The notes under the pieces were generated by a model. It did not search any database, was not told where the DNA came from, and saw only the letters and a program-made list of their open reading frames with translations. Position numbers and translations under genes: made by a program. A DNA stretch of 64,000 nucleotides from Xiphophorus maculatus (lineage: Eukaryota > Chordata > Actinopteri > Cyprinodontiformes > Poeciliidae): NCBI RefSeq assembly GCF_002775205.1, contig NC_036453.1, positions 7,901,103 to 7,965,102 on the forward strand, read 5' to 3'. Of this stretch, positions 1-29,304 are shown in pieces (within the stretch, counting starts at the first letter, position 1; the number at the start of each line of letters is the position of its first letter).

Positions 1-394
1 TTCTTTTTGCTTGGTTTGTCCAACAATAGCAGTGGAGAAATCTGACCAGTCTGAAGTGAATTTAATCTTCAGGATCGGAGGCGGAAATAAAATGTTTTAA
101 AAAATGTTGACTATCAAATGAGCATGTTTATGGCTATCTGTCTCCATGCGTTTAGAAAAACATGCAGTGAAGTAAAGAAACGGTGACACTTGAATCAGCT
201 TTTGGTCACAATTAAACAAGAAACAGTAAAATTATGACATAAAAACCTGGGAAGATAAAAGTGTTTTCAGTTGGTTTAGAAAAACTTCCACACAGTCAGC
301 AAAACTAAACTGACTCACATTAATACTTTACTTTTTTTTTTTAATCGTTTCACTTTTTGAATTTAACTCCAACTTTCCTTTGATATTCTAACCC
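1..394. other. Upstream spacer, no gene seen
   Basis: This AT-rich stretch lies before the camlg promoter. I see no exon with supporting splice sites, no recognisable protein family and no clear repeat. It may be the 3' flank or UTR of a neighbour outside the window, but nothing here shows that. Confidence 0.4.
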
Positions 395-631
395 ACTGAA
401 ATGCAGACGGTTGTTCCTGTGAGGCAGCGTTCAGGGGGAAACAACCACATCCTGCGTCAGTCCCGTTGTCTACTCTTGATGACGTCATCAATGTGCGCCC
501 GGCTCCTTCATTCTGTCGTGTTTTCCGTGAGGCATTAATCTGTCAGAAGCTTTTGTTCCGCCTGCAGCCTGCTGCTGGTCGCCGGTCCTGTTTTCTGTGG
601 TCACACCGGGGAGTGTTAGCCGAACCTGGGC
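395..631 (+). promoter_or_regulatory. camlg promoter and 5' UTR with CRE palindrome
   Basis: This GC-richer block directly precedes the camlg start codon. At 477-490 it holds TGATGACGTCATCA, a perfect 14-bp palindrome containing the full cAMP-response element TGACGTCA, about 145 bases upstream of the ATG. CREB/ATF factors bind this element in many TATA-less promoters. No convincing TATA box is visible. The transcription start is not determinable from sequence alone; use of the site is inferred. Confidence 0.6.
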
Positions 632-2950
632 ATGGAGGCCGGGGAGGAGAAGACGGGCTCCATGTCTGCGGCTCAGCAGCGGGCGGAGAAACGCAGGAGG
701 AAACTGCTGCTCAACTCGGAGGACAGAATGAACAGAATCGTCGGATTCGCTAAAACCGAGCCGGATCACAGCGGTAGGCAGTCAGAGAAAACCTGAAACC
801 TGCCGCTGATTATTTAGCTTGATCATTTTTAAAACGTTTTGGACGATAAAATGAATCAGAGATAAAACATCGTATCTGAACTGTCCACACCTGAATTCAT
901 AGAAAGAAGGAAAACGTTTTTAAAAACGAAACAGATTCTACAAGTGAAAAGCCAGTAGATTTATCCCAAATTAACGAGATCATACAGCAGGGCCGGATTG
1001 AGGAGGATTAGGGCCCCTGGGCTGGAGATGGTGCCTGGTGCCCTATCAAAAACAAAAGGAGCGTTTTACTCATGCTCTACACTGTGATGGCTAGAAATGA
1101 CTAGCTCCAAGTTAGTGCAACACTATTCAATCATAAATAATTATTTTAATGCCTCGAGGTCAATAACGTCTGTCCTTTAGTGAAAGTTTGATCATTTATA
1201 GCAAAGGCTGCATCTGCAGCTAAAACATCCTTCTAACAACAACATGAGAAAAACTCCGGCCTTCCTGCTGGATTGCCGTCAGTACAGTGGAGAGATGATC
1301 TGGAGATTATTTTTATTAATAATTGGAAAGCAAAAGGTGCTAAAAACATTTTTTTCAAACAGAATTTGAACCAGAGGAAACTAAAACTATCCTAGTTGAG
1401 GAGTTCTGGACAGAACATGTTCTGTCTTGCTGCCCTTTCTTAAAAATAATTTAATCAGCCTTAATTATTTTTCATCTTGTAAAATGTTGAGGTTTTTTGC
1501 CATTAAAGGTGAAAAAAGTTAAATTGTCTCTAAACATTTTGCTCTCTGCAGCAGCCGGCCTGCGTTCCGTTGAACCGCGCTTCCACCTGGACCTGGACAG
1601 GTCAGAGCCGTGGTCCTCGCCTTCGCCCAGGCCAGGCGCCCGCTCCCACACCGCCACGCCGGAGAGGCGGGGCTCCCCGCTGCCGGACTTCGGCCAGCCT
1701 CGCAGAGCGTCTCTGGAGGGCGACGTGGGAGGACTCCGCCACAGAGCGAAGGCGTCAGACGAGGCCGGCGGCTCGCCGCGCCGAGGCCTCCATCAATACT
1801 TATCTCGCTTTGATGACGCCATGAAGCTTCGGAGCCAGCTGGCCAATGAGAAGCCGGCGCAGGACGGCGATTCTGACGTAGAGGAGTTCGATCCGTTTCG
1901 GGTCTTCCGGCTGGTCGGCAGCGTCCTTCTCGCTGTTTTCGTCAGAGTTTTTGTCTGCAAGTATCTGGTGGGTCAACCTGCTGAAAACATGAAGCTACAG
2001 GATCCAACTTATGTTTTTATCAAATCACAGGATTTTTAATACGATGGAGGATTAGGGCCATGCTAATAAAAAGATAAAAAATGAAAACACAAGAAAACAG
2101 TCACAATATTACAGGAATAAAGTCGTAATAATATGAGAATATAGTCATAATATCGTCATGATTTAACGTTTTGCATTTTCTAATGCTGCGTTGTATATTT
2201 AAGATGCACAAAAAAGCTGATTTAAAAACTTCTCCTTGTTTTCTCTCTTCCAGTCAATATTTGCTCCATTTCTGACCCTTGAACTCGCCTACATGGGATT
2301 GTCAAAATACTTTCCAAAGGTAAAGTTACTCTTTTATATTTTCTTTTAACTAACTGTAAATAATAAATAATTGAAACTCATGGTAGGTTAGGTAGTTTTA
2401 TCACCACTCTACTGTGAAATATCATAAATGAAAGAATTTAAACATTTTTTATGACAAATTTAAGTAAAACTTTATATTTTCTATGAGAAAATTAGGAAAA
2501 TAAAAGATCTGTAATCATCTGTTTGCCAAAATGCTTTGTTGAATTTAATTTTGTTTATTCAAAACAAATCCAATTTATTTAAAATGAAACTGAAAATACA
2601 CAACAAATCAAAATGACACCAACATATTTGAATCAGATTTAAACCTTGTTAGTCAGTTTTAGCGTTCAGTCCTTTAACTTTAGTTTTCTTTGAATGACTA
2701 TTTAAACATATTTTCCAGTTTGTTGATCAACTGCAGGATATTTTTTCTGCTCCTTCAGGTGGAGAAGAAAAGTAAAACCACGGTTCTGACGGCCGCCCTG
2801 CTGCTGTCCGGCATCCCGGCCGAAGTCATCAGCCGCTCCATGGACACCTACCGCAGGATGGGCGACGTCTTCTCCGACCTCTGCGTCTACTTCTTCACCT
2901 TCATCATCTCCCACGAGATCCTGACGCTGTTCGGCTCAGAGACGCCCTGA
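632..2950 (+). CDS. camlg: camlg: calcium-modulating cyclophilin ligand, ER insertase subunit
   Basis: There are four coding exons: 632-773, 1552-1967, 2254-2319 and 2759-2950, all GT-AG and in phase, giving about 271 residues. CAMLG pairs with GET1/WRB in the ER membrane to receive tail-anchored proteins from the GET3/TRC40 ATPase, a role comparable to yeast Get2. The N-terminus is cytosolic and starts MEAGEEK. It carries the Arg/Lys-rich [16 protein letters not shown] segment (about residues 18-33), the family's GET3-docking motif. The middle is low-complexity and poorly conserved. The C-terminal third is hydrophobic and closely matches the vertebrate family, for example [16 protein letters not shown] and [20 protein letters not shown], consistent with three membrane spans. 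Exon 2 begins at a tandem CAGCAG acceptor, so one alanine may be optional. The last exon ends GSETP, close to the human C-terminus. An ATTAAA signal sits at 3154. I am confident of the identity; the middle of exon 2 is the least certain part. Confidence 0.95.
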
Positions 2951-3176
2951 CAGAGCAGAACCACACCTTCTTCTTCCCCTCCTCATACCGATGAGGCTTA
3001 CTCGTTTGCGCCCCCTGGTGTTTACATTCTGCAGCCTTATGTTGAGGCCTGCACCCAGTCCAGTGCTTAAACCTGCATGTTGATTTTACTGCTTTCAGAA
3101 ACTCTGGAAGAGGTTTCATGTTCTGATTTTGTTTGCAATCCAGGTCCATCTTTATTAAAACCAATATTTCAGGCAC
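2951..3176 (+). other. camlg proximal 3' UTR
   Basis: Sequence after the camlg stop, with ATTAAA at 3154-3159 as the nearest likely polyadenylation signal. A repeat-derived AATAAA follows at 3240, and another lies near 4786, so longer transcripts are possible. Confidence 0.4.
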
Positions 3177-3452
3177 AGAACATGTAAAAAACAGAATCTT
3201 ACCAAGTATTTTTCATCTAGTTTCCAGTACAAATAATTTAATAAACTTGAATTTATACAAAACTAACTTACAAGTAAGTTTTCAGTAGCTTGTTTTGAAT
3301 AAATAATTCCTCAATTTCAATGAAAACGTTCCAGTTCCACTGGCAGATTATTTAACTTAAAAATCAATTTTTCCATTAAGAGTAATTACTGCATTTTGAT
3401 ATATTATGGAACTCTAAATGATCGCCATTATTAACTAATAGAAACAAACAGA

Positions 3453-3950
3453 TGCTTCACTGTGAAAACAAAATCTTATCAAGTAGTTTTCTTTAGTTTC
3501 TGGAGCAAATATCTCGGTATCCTTGAAATAAGACAAAGCTAGCAATAAACTGCAGCTTGTTTTAAGTTAATAATTCCTAAATATTGATTTAAAAATGGTG
3601 TTATTTCCACTGGCCGATTATTTCACTTATAACATTAAAAAATGTCTTGTTATAAGAGAAATAATCTGCCAGTGGAACTAGAACTGAGTTGCTAGGTAAC
3701 GGACTGGGCTTGGCTGGGCTTGCTAGGTAACCGGCTGGGGTTGCTAGGTAACGGTGGAGTTCTCTTTATCAAACAATCTGCCAGTGGAACTAGAACTTTT
3801 CATCAATATTTAGGAATTATTAACTTAAACTCTTATATCTGCTGAAATGTTACTTGTAAGTTAGTTTTGTCTAATTTTAATCGTAATAAGATATTTGCAC
3901 CAGAAACTAGAGAAAAATATTTAAGATTTTGTGTTTTTGCAGTGACAGAG
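3453..3950. mobile_element. Fold-back MITE, CACTG-ended family (copy 1)
   Basis: The element begins CACTGTGAAAACAAAATCT and ends with nearly the inverse (AGATTTTGTGTTTTTGCAGTG). Its two halves are inverted copies: CTTGTTTTAAGTTAATAATT on the left is mirrored on the right, and AATCTGCCAGTGGAACTAGAAC occurs around the centre. No transposase is encoded, so it is non-autonomous. The centre carries three TTGCTAGGTAACGG-like tandem units (about 3690-3760). A partial relative lies just upstream at about 3185-3400. Other copies are at 18321-19685 (interrupted), 35940-36310 and 61749-62087. Confidence 0.6.
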
Positions 3951-5970
3951 TTTAATCAGAGCCCATTAATCCCAATAAAGGAATAAAATCATAAATAACA
4001 GAAAGAAGGTGTGATATGGTCTTCAGAAAATATTCTACTGTTACATTAAAAGGGAAACGTGACCGTTTTTATGATTAATAATCTCCATAATTTGTTGAAA
4101 CTCATGCAGAAACCATTTCATTAGAAACTGGTGGGCGGCCATTTTACTTGGATCTGAGGAGAAACGTGTCATTATTTGAATCCGTTAGTCGAGGAATAAA
4201 TGAGCTGAAATACTTTAAACTGTCTTCATGTTTAGTGCAACGTTAGTAAAGAATGTGGAAGAAAAGAAGGAAATTAGATCTGACTATGATTTTCCGTTAT
4301 TGTTTACTTCAGCATTGAAACCAGATGGAAGTTTTCTGTTTGGGTCATTTTCTCTCCATCCTTCAGTTTAAAGCCATTTAAAAGCAGTCCGCTCGTTGGT
4401 GAATGTAAAATGTGTCGGCATTATGAACAAGGTTTTCTGTTTTTCCTCTGAGTCTGATGAAACATTTAGCTGTGGAACATATGAAAACATAAAGTGAGTG
4501 TTGCATTGTGTGTTTGTGAGCATAAAGTTCCATGTTGGTGTGAACCGGTGGGTTTTGTGAGCTTCCTTCAAGCCTTTTGTACAGTATTTTCTCTGCTGTC
4601 CTTGATCCTATTTAATCCTAAATTAATTTATTAATACTGTTTTTTCATGTAAATGAATTGGTGTGATTTATTCTGCAGCTTATCTGCTCTGTTTCATATT
4701 TTTTGATAAATTTACTTAGTTTTTAATGGTTGTTGTTTCACTGGGAGTGTTTAAAAGTGATGTTTCAAACTGAACAGCTCAAACCAAATAAATGGCCCCT
4801 TGTCTGACTTATTCTCTACTTTTCTGTTATTTGTCTAATTTGGACGATAAACTCTGAGATTAATGAGGCTCTAGCAGCACTTTCTAAATTTATTCTTCAT
4901 CTTACAGTTTAACCTGAAAATATGATTTACAGGAAAAACTACTGGAACCTGCAGCAAATTTCCTCCTTGAGTTTTCACTTCAAGTAAAATAATTTATCAG
5001 ATTAAAGGAACATTTTGAAAATAGCCTTTAAGCAGATATTAACATTTTAATTTCTACATTGGTGTTTTTATTGGTCTCATGAAAGTCTAGTCTTAGATAT
5101 TGTCTTTTCAATAAAGGCTTGAAAACTGAGTGTAATTCACTTTATGAACAGAGTTACTGAAGTAAATTAACTGTTCAACAATATTTTATTGATGAGCAGA
5201 TATCTATTGAGGGACATCTAAAAAATGTGAATATTGTGGAAAAAGTTACTTTTCTTTGTATATTACATATTCTGTTAAATATTTCAAGCCATTTTCTTGT
5301 AATTTTTATAATTAAGGCTTACAGGTAATGAAAAAACTAATATCTGTGTCAGAAAATTAGAATATTTTAATAAAGTTCAATACTGGAAACTCATGGTGTC
5401 ATTTGTTTATAACTGCTTTATATTCATAATAACTAACCACTTTTCATCACTTTTCTTTATTATACCACAGCAATGTAAAGTTTCCTTCTTGTTATTTTAT
5501 ATTTTCCTCATAAAACACTTTGAACTGCCTTATTGCTGTAATATGCAGGGGAAATAAACTTGCCTTGTGTTACATTTATTCTACAAATGTTAAATCCTCG
5601 TGTAAATCCATAAAACTTTGGGCTTTTCATTATTTGGAAATTATTATAATTAAAATGAAAAGGAACAAAGGCTTGAAATATTGAGTTATATATTGTTATA
5701 TTCGTGTTTGATAATGACCAGGCGTGATGTATTGCTCAGACACTTTTATTATCTTTTCATGCGTCTGTTTCTGTGTCACTCAAGACTCACTTTCTGTTTT
5801 TATTCTTTACATTTATGCATTCACATGAACTCATGATCGCCACCTAGTGGACATAAGTATAATTCATTCAATCATCACATATATATAGTTACAGTATATT
5901 TAAAGTGGAATAATAATCTAAAGCTAAAAAAACTTTTAAATAAAATAGGGGAATATAATGAAGTGGAATC
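3951..5970. other. camlg-ddx46 spacer, no gene seen
   Basis: About 2 kb of AT-rich DNA. It contains scattered potential polyadenylation signals (for example near 4786) but no exon with matching splice signals and no recognised protein similarity on either strand. Confidence 0.4.
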
Positions 5971-5974
5971 TTGA

Positions 5975-6268
5975 ATATATATATATATAAAATTCCCTTC
6001 TCACCCACGGCGGGTGGTTCTTATCCTCTGAGCTCGGGTCCTCTACCAGAGGCCTGGGAGCTTGAGGGTTCTGCCCAGTATCTTGGCTGTGCCAAGGACT
6101 GCACATTTCTGGACTGAGATGTCTGATGTTGTTCCTGGGATCTGTTGTAGCCATTGGTCCAGTTTGGGGGTGACTGCCCCGAGGGCCCCGATGACCACAG
6201 GCACCACTGTGGTCTTCACCTTCCAGGTCCTCTCCAGTTCCTCCCTGAGGCCCTGGTATTTCTCTAGT

Positions 6269-6336
<68 letters not shown>
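5975..6336 (-). mobile_element. 5'-truncated non-LTR retrotransposon 3' end inside (TA)n
   Basis: Read on the minus strand, 6268 down to 6043 encodes the C-terminal tail of a LINE polyprotein: KLEKYQGLREELERTWKVK, then TTVVPVVIGALGAVTPKL, then WLQQIPGTTSDISVQKCAVL, ending LKLPGLW and a TAG stop at 6045-6043. This tail is common to a family of fish retrotransposons. Only the 3' end remains; the reverse transcriptase and endonuclease parts are missing. TA repeats flank both sides (5975-5989 and a run of about 32 units at 6272-6336). That suggests insertion into, or creation of, a TA microsatellite. Apart from the 5' truncation, no frame break is visible in the retained tail. Confidence 0.75.
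6272..6336. repeat. (TA)n microsatellite
   Basis: About 32 uninterrupted TA units. It abuts the retrotransposon fragment and is likely to vary in length between individuals. Confidence 0.9.
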
Positions 6337-6341
<5 letters not shown>

Positions 6342-6885
6342 CGTTTCATAGTTTCACTTCCTAAAAAAAGCAGAAAGCAGATATTACAGACATTATAAGT
6401 TGAAAACATCCAGATCTGCGATATTCATACGTGTTTACAGCATTTTTGTTTGTTCTCTTGACAATGGTGGATAAATATTGTTCAATGTTCTTAACCAAAA
6501 CTGTAAAAAAGGGTGAAGGTGATGAAAATGTACATTTGTGATATGAAATTTGCCAAATATATTAATTAGATTAATTGCCAGTCTTCTGCCTGCATTAGTA
6601 GTCATATTATGAAAACCATAAATAATATGCTCATACTTGAGAGAAAATGTAGTATCAATGTGACAAATTATAAAGTTGTTGCATTCTTTCCAAAATCTTC
6701 TTGTTATATGACAAATCCAGAAGAAATGACTCGATGCTTTTTGCATAACTTACAGTTGTGTCTATTGTTTTAATATATTTGATACTGTATTGATTAGTTG
6801 GATAAAATCTGTGTAACAGTTTAAAGGAGACATCTATGATTTTGCTATTTATCAAAATTTCTGATTAAACGTCCACACCCTTTCC
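6337..6885. other. AT-rich spacer upstream of ddx46
   Basis: No gene or recognised element. The minus-strand open frames here (for example 6746-6435) have no recognisable family similarity and show AT-driven composition. Confidence 0.35.
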
Positions 6886-6889
6886 CACA

Positions 6890-7085
6890 GTAAATCAGGA
6901 ACAAATCTACCGATGGTTTGTTCAACCTCCGAACACGTGAGGGCGCTCTCTCTATTTTTACTACATGTTTGTCGCAGTTTTCATACGTTTCTGCGACACA
7001 AACAAACCATCGTCTGCATTTCGAGACGCATTAGTTTCTTTAAATCAATTTGACCTTCATTTAGTGCAACTCTAGTTGAGTCGGA
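6890..7085 (+). promoter_or_regulatory. ddx46 promoter and 5' UTR (inferred)
   Basis: Immediately upstream of the ddx46 start codon. It contains a CACGTG E-box at 6934-6939 followed by GAGGGCGCTC. No TATA box is evident. Promoter status is inferred from position only. Confidence 0.35.
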
Positions 7086-24200
<17,115 letters not shown>

Positions 24201-24380
24201 AGGAAGCGGCGAGGATAATCCGATCTCACGTTTATCTCAGCAGTTTCATCAAAGTGGATGATGAATATTTTAATCTGTGTTTTAATGTTTCATTGATTTA
24301 GTTTGTATTTCCCCGACTGTCTAGCCGTTTTTCCTCTCGTTCCACATTTAACATTAAAGCAACACGTTTCTCCAATGATC
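24201..24380 (+). other. ddx46 3' UTR
   Basis: Short 3' UTR after the ddx46 stop with ATTAAA at 24353-24358. An alternative AATAAA lies at about 24495. Confidence 0.5.
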
Positions 24381-25539
24381 TGGTTAAAGAATGTTTTTAT
24401 TTTTAATGGAAAACATATTTAAATCAAATTTGTTAACAAATATTATAACGTTGATGCAAAGATAAAATATTTCTAGTTTTCTGGTTGCTGAAGAAATAAA
24501 CGCAATGTGCTCAGATATAGTTAATTATTCAGCAGCTCTTGGTCTTTATATTATTTATAAGGTGGGATCCAGATGTGTCTGTGGCGACCGAGCCGACGCC
24601 TTCTGCCGGTTCGTTTTAATGAACAGCTTCCTTTTAATCCTTTATATTTATGTTGGAGTCATAATCAGATTTTACCCTCTCTCTGATTGGCTGCCATGCA
24701 ACTAATTAACCAATGAAACTAAATTGCTCATCTTGCTCCTCCCACTCACTTTCACAGTTGAGAAAAATTCATGACATAAAATATGTATTTAAATAATTCA
24801 GGATGCTTCGTACATGTAGTGAATACAGACTTAAAAAATAAATTTATTCATGAAACAGTTTAATATACATTTAGTTAATGCATGCATTTCAAATGTTATT
24901 TAAATCACAATATATTAAATCACAAATATACTCTAATAACTTGTGTAAGTAATGACTTGTGGCAGTTTTGGCCCTTAAAGTTGGAAGATAAATAATTTTG
25001 CACATCTGGATTTAACTGATTTATGTTATTTTACTATTAATAGCTCAAATTAGCAGGAATAAATGTTTCAGATATGTCGATCTGTATGTAATAAATCAAG
25101 AGTGCTGCAAAAATTATCTTAAATGTTTGATATAAAACAAATTTTAAAATCTGACATAAACAACCAGAATAAAGTTTTCAAATGATCCCCAGTAAAATTA
25201 CAAATTGCTAATTTTACATCTTGTAGCCTACTTCATGTTGTCAGACAGGTTCGATTTCTTTATTTATTCATTCAGGCATGCAGTAATAAATAATCACAGC
25301 AGAACGTAATCATGGTGATTGTTTACTTTCACAACTGAAGTCATTTCAAAACTGCTTTTTTAATGTACTCTTTGTCTGATATTAAAATTTGTGTGATCAG
25401 AAACATGTAAGAGTGAAGTACATTTCCGATGTTATTCACATTTATTGAACTGTTGGACAAAATTACAAACTTTTTGGAAGCTGAATCACTTTGGTGTGAT
25501 GAGCCAAATGATGCGGATCTCCTAAAAAGGAACGGAATT
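24381..25539. other. ddx46-C5orf24 spacer, no gene seen
   Basis: AT-rich DNA with no supported exon. A block TAGCCTACTTCATGTTGTC near 25223 recurs near 56944, so at least part is dispersed repeat. Nothing else recognised. Confidence 0.35.
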
Positions 25540-26023
25540 CCCACCGTCACAGCGAGCGGCGTTTAGAAAGCGTTACCACTCCGCTACTGACGTTTTCTCG
25601 ACAGCATTGTTAAAAATGAAGCAACGTTTTCCGTTTTCATTCACCTGCGGCCGTTAATCGCTCCGGTTTTTCGTGTCAAAGCGGCTCATGAAGCGGAAAG
25701 GCTGGAAAACCGCGGCCGCTGTTCGGCCGCTGTGCGCATGCTCAGACTGCGCTCTCCGTCCTTATTAATTTTTAATGGAAAATGGCTGCGTTTCTTATCC
25801 AAACCGCCGGAGCAGAGGAATAAAGGAACCGTTTCTTCGGCCTCGCTGCCGCTCGCGTCGAACCGGTTCTATGTGTTTGACTTCACGCTGAGCCGAACCG
25901 AACCGAACCGAGCCGTGAGGTGGAAAAATAACAGAGGGGGGGGGGAATGGACCGACTCCCGCTTTGAGGGATGAAAGATCATTTTTCTCCTTAACCCTTC
26001 TGCTTGATCTGCGAACAATCGAG
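25540..26023 (+). promoter_or_regulatory. CpG island: promoter and probable non-coding exon 1 of the C5orf24 homologue
   Basis: A sharp GC/CpG-rich island in AT-rich surroundings, with an NRF1-like TGCGCATGCT at 25732-25741, a CGCGGCCGC motif, tandem GAACCGAACCGA units and a GAG|GTACAG donor-like site at 26021-26026. The next + strand gene is the C5orf24 homologue, whose mammalian counterpart has non-coding 5' sequence. The open frame through this island (25732-25974) has no recognisable similarity and is attributed to base composition. Confidence 0.5.
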
Positions 26024-28539
26024 GTACAGTAACCCCGAGAGTTTTAGGATTTTCTTACTTAAAATATTGTCACTTTTTTCGTGATGCTGCCATGTTTTCT
26101 GCTGGACCGCTATCCGGGCCAGAACCAGGCTGGAGGCAGCGGAGTCACCGAGCGGTTTTTGTGTCTGGACGCAAAGATGCGGAATCCATGTGCGCGTATT
26201 TATTTGTGAATGGAAAACAGTAAAGATGATGTATTTGATAGTAAACTCCACATCACTCTAACGTCATTGTTGATGTGATTTAATCCCAGCAGAGAATAAA
26301 TGAAGATATTTAGAGAGTAAAATGTTAATTAACTTTATGTTTGTTGATTAATCTGCGCTTTTTTGGTTTGCTCGGAGGGAAATCTGCACTTTTCTCGAGG
26401 TTCTGATGTTGGAGGAAAATTGGGTCAATGTTTTATTCAACAAAGAGATTTCAGGGGGACAACTATGGAGAACTAAAACTGACATAATTAAAAATAAAAG
26501 CAGAAATATATATTAAGTTTTTCCTTTTACACATATTTTCAACTATTTATTTTTTTTCTTCCTTTCACCAAGAAATATACATTTAAGGAAACATATTCAT
26601 TTCATTTCTTGACAAAACGTATGGATAAGGAAAAGGAAGAACAAAATATATATACAAAATATATATACTTCTGCTTTTATTTTTAATTATGCCAGTTTTG
26701 GTCTTCCATAGACTCTTCCCCCATTTAAAGCAAATGTAAATTTGCACACCACATACATTTAAATTATGTTTAATACAATTAAAATATGATTTCTTCATCC
26801 AAAATTCAAATTATATTTCAGATCATTCAAAAACCCTTAAACGTTGTTGTGGATGGTGATGCTGTAGCCGTCAGTGTTGCAGTGAATCTGAAGAATCCTC
26901 TGACTGAAGACTGTTGCTTTATGTCAGCCTCAGACCAATAAACCTTAATTTTGTAAAGAACATTTCACACTGAAACTGGAAGATATGTTAATTATCCATA
27001 ATGAAACGGAACAAGGAAAACCATAAAGAAAGTTTTTTATGTCTCAAAATATATTAATACATAATCAGAATTCAAACTATTGATCTCATTTTAATTGAAC
27101 ATGTGATTGATCTATTACTAAAAAGTTGAGTTGTTGGTTTTAGAGTGTAACGGCCATAACTCCAGATTTGTATTTGCAAGAATTTCTACATTGCTTTGAT
27201 TTGATGACTTTACTCTTTGTGGTTTATTTTTCCACTAAAATGTAGAGATTTTACCGTCTAAGAACTTAAACCATTTTTTAGTTGGTTGACTAACATGGAA
27301 AATATAAAATTAATTTGAGGAAGTTTTTTCATTTTGCTTTTCTGCCAGAAAGTGAGATTATTTATTTTACATTAATTTATAATTCCTAATTACAGTTTCT
27401 GAGTCATTTGGAAGTTTATTGCAGTTTATTTTAACGTATTGTTTTAGTCGGTTTGTTTCTTTGACTGAACAGGTCAAAGTTGTTTTTACATATTTGACCA
27501 AACTGGAGAAGCTGTTGGTGGATTCAGGTTATCAAATAATTTGTAATTCAGTTAATTTGTGTCTGTGTTTAAAAAAGGAAACATTTTAAGTCAATCTGTA
27601 TCGATATCGGTCGGTATCGTATCGAAAGGTAAAAAATGTGGATCAGTGCGTTCATTGAGAGGTGGTGGTCCGGTTTGTCCACATTAGATGATATAATCCT
27701 ATCTAATCTAATCCTATTTCAGATTATCTAACAGAAGAATTGCAGATTTATTTCAGTTTACTGAATAATTTTACTGAATTGATTCATTATTTTGATTGTT
27801 TCCGTCGTTGAGGAATAGAATAGAAACAGTTTTATTAAAGTTCACAAAAACGTGTTAAAAATATATAAAAACAAGATAAACAATAATAATATTATACTGT
27901 TCAAGATTATAACAGAAAATACTGTGCAGTTATTAGAAATAGGAATATTAGACTCACAATAAAAAGGATGAGTTGGATTACTTTAAAAAAAAATCACAGT
28001 TGAAAGTGTATTGAACATAAAAATCTATTTCTAATTTTGTATATCAGTGCAGAAAATCAGATGTTTATTAAGAGCTGGAATGTTTTTGGGTCTTTAAATA
28101 ATAACACATCATCGGCAGATAGACACAGATTTTCTAGGTAGCAGATTTTGCTGGACGATAAATTTTCCCAGAAGTTATTGCCATAAATGATAAAATTGTT
28201 TTGAGACAATTTTCCAGTCAAAAATGTTATTGGCATAATAAGAACAGATGATCAAAGATCAATAAACATTCAATTCTAATGAACATTTTACACTGGAACC
28301 AGAAGACATGTTAAATATCCAACATAAATAAATCTATAGAGTCAAAAATTAAAATGAATTATGAAAACTTTGGAAACAAAATTGTCCTTCAAAAAAAGGT
28401 TAAAAATAAAACATCACACTGAAAACTTTTATCATTCTTTTTTTAGAAAGAGAAAAACAATAAATCATTCAAATGAAAATTGATTTTGTTTAAGTTTATC
28501 ATGCGATTAATTGATTTTCTAAATTATTTTCCTTACCAG
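26024..28539. other. Probable 5' UTR intron of the C5orf24 homologue
   Basis: AT-rich DNA containing two dispersed repeats (27325-27655 and 28135-28520). A plausible acceptor, TTTTCCTTACCAG, ends at 28539, so a second exon would start at 28540 and carry the whole coding region. The intron is inferred; no transcript evidence is available. Confidence 0.4.
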
Positions 28540-28638
28540 TCACAGTTATTCAGTCCGTCTCAAACACTTTGCATGACTGAAGCCATGGAGCCATGAGTTC
28601 CTCGGCGTTTCCTCGGCAGTAACGACTCGTTACTTTGA

Positions 28639-29304
<666 letters not shown>

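Noticed and set aside
5936-6409. 157-residue minus-strand frame and 100-residue plus-strand frame
   Set aside because: Both are built from TA repeats and out-of-phase reading of the LINE tail; the real LINE frame is a different one ending at 6043.
25732-25974. 80-residue frame in the CpG island
   Set aside because: No recognisable family; better explained as promoter or non-coding first exon.
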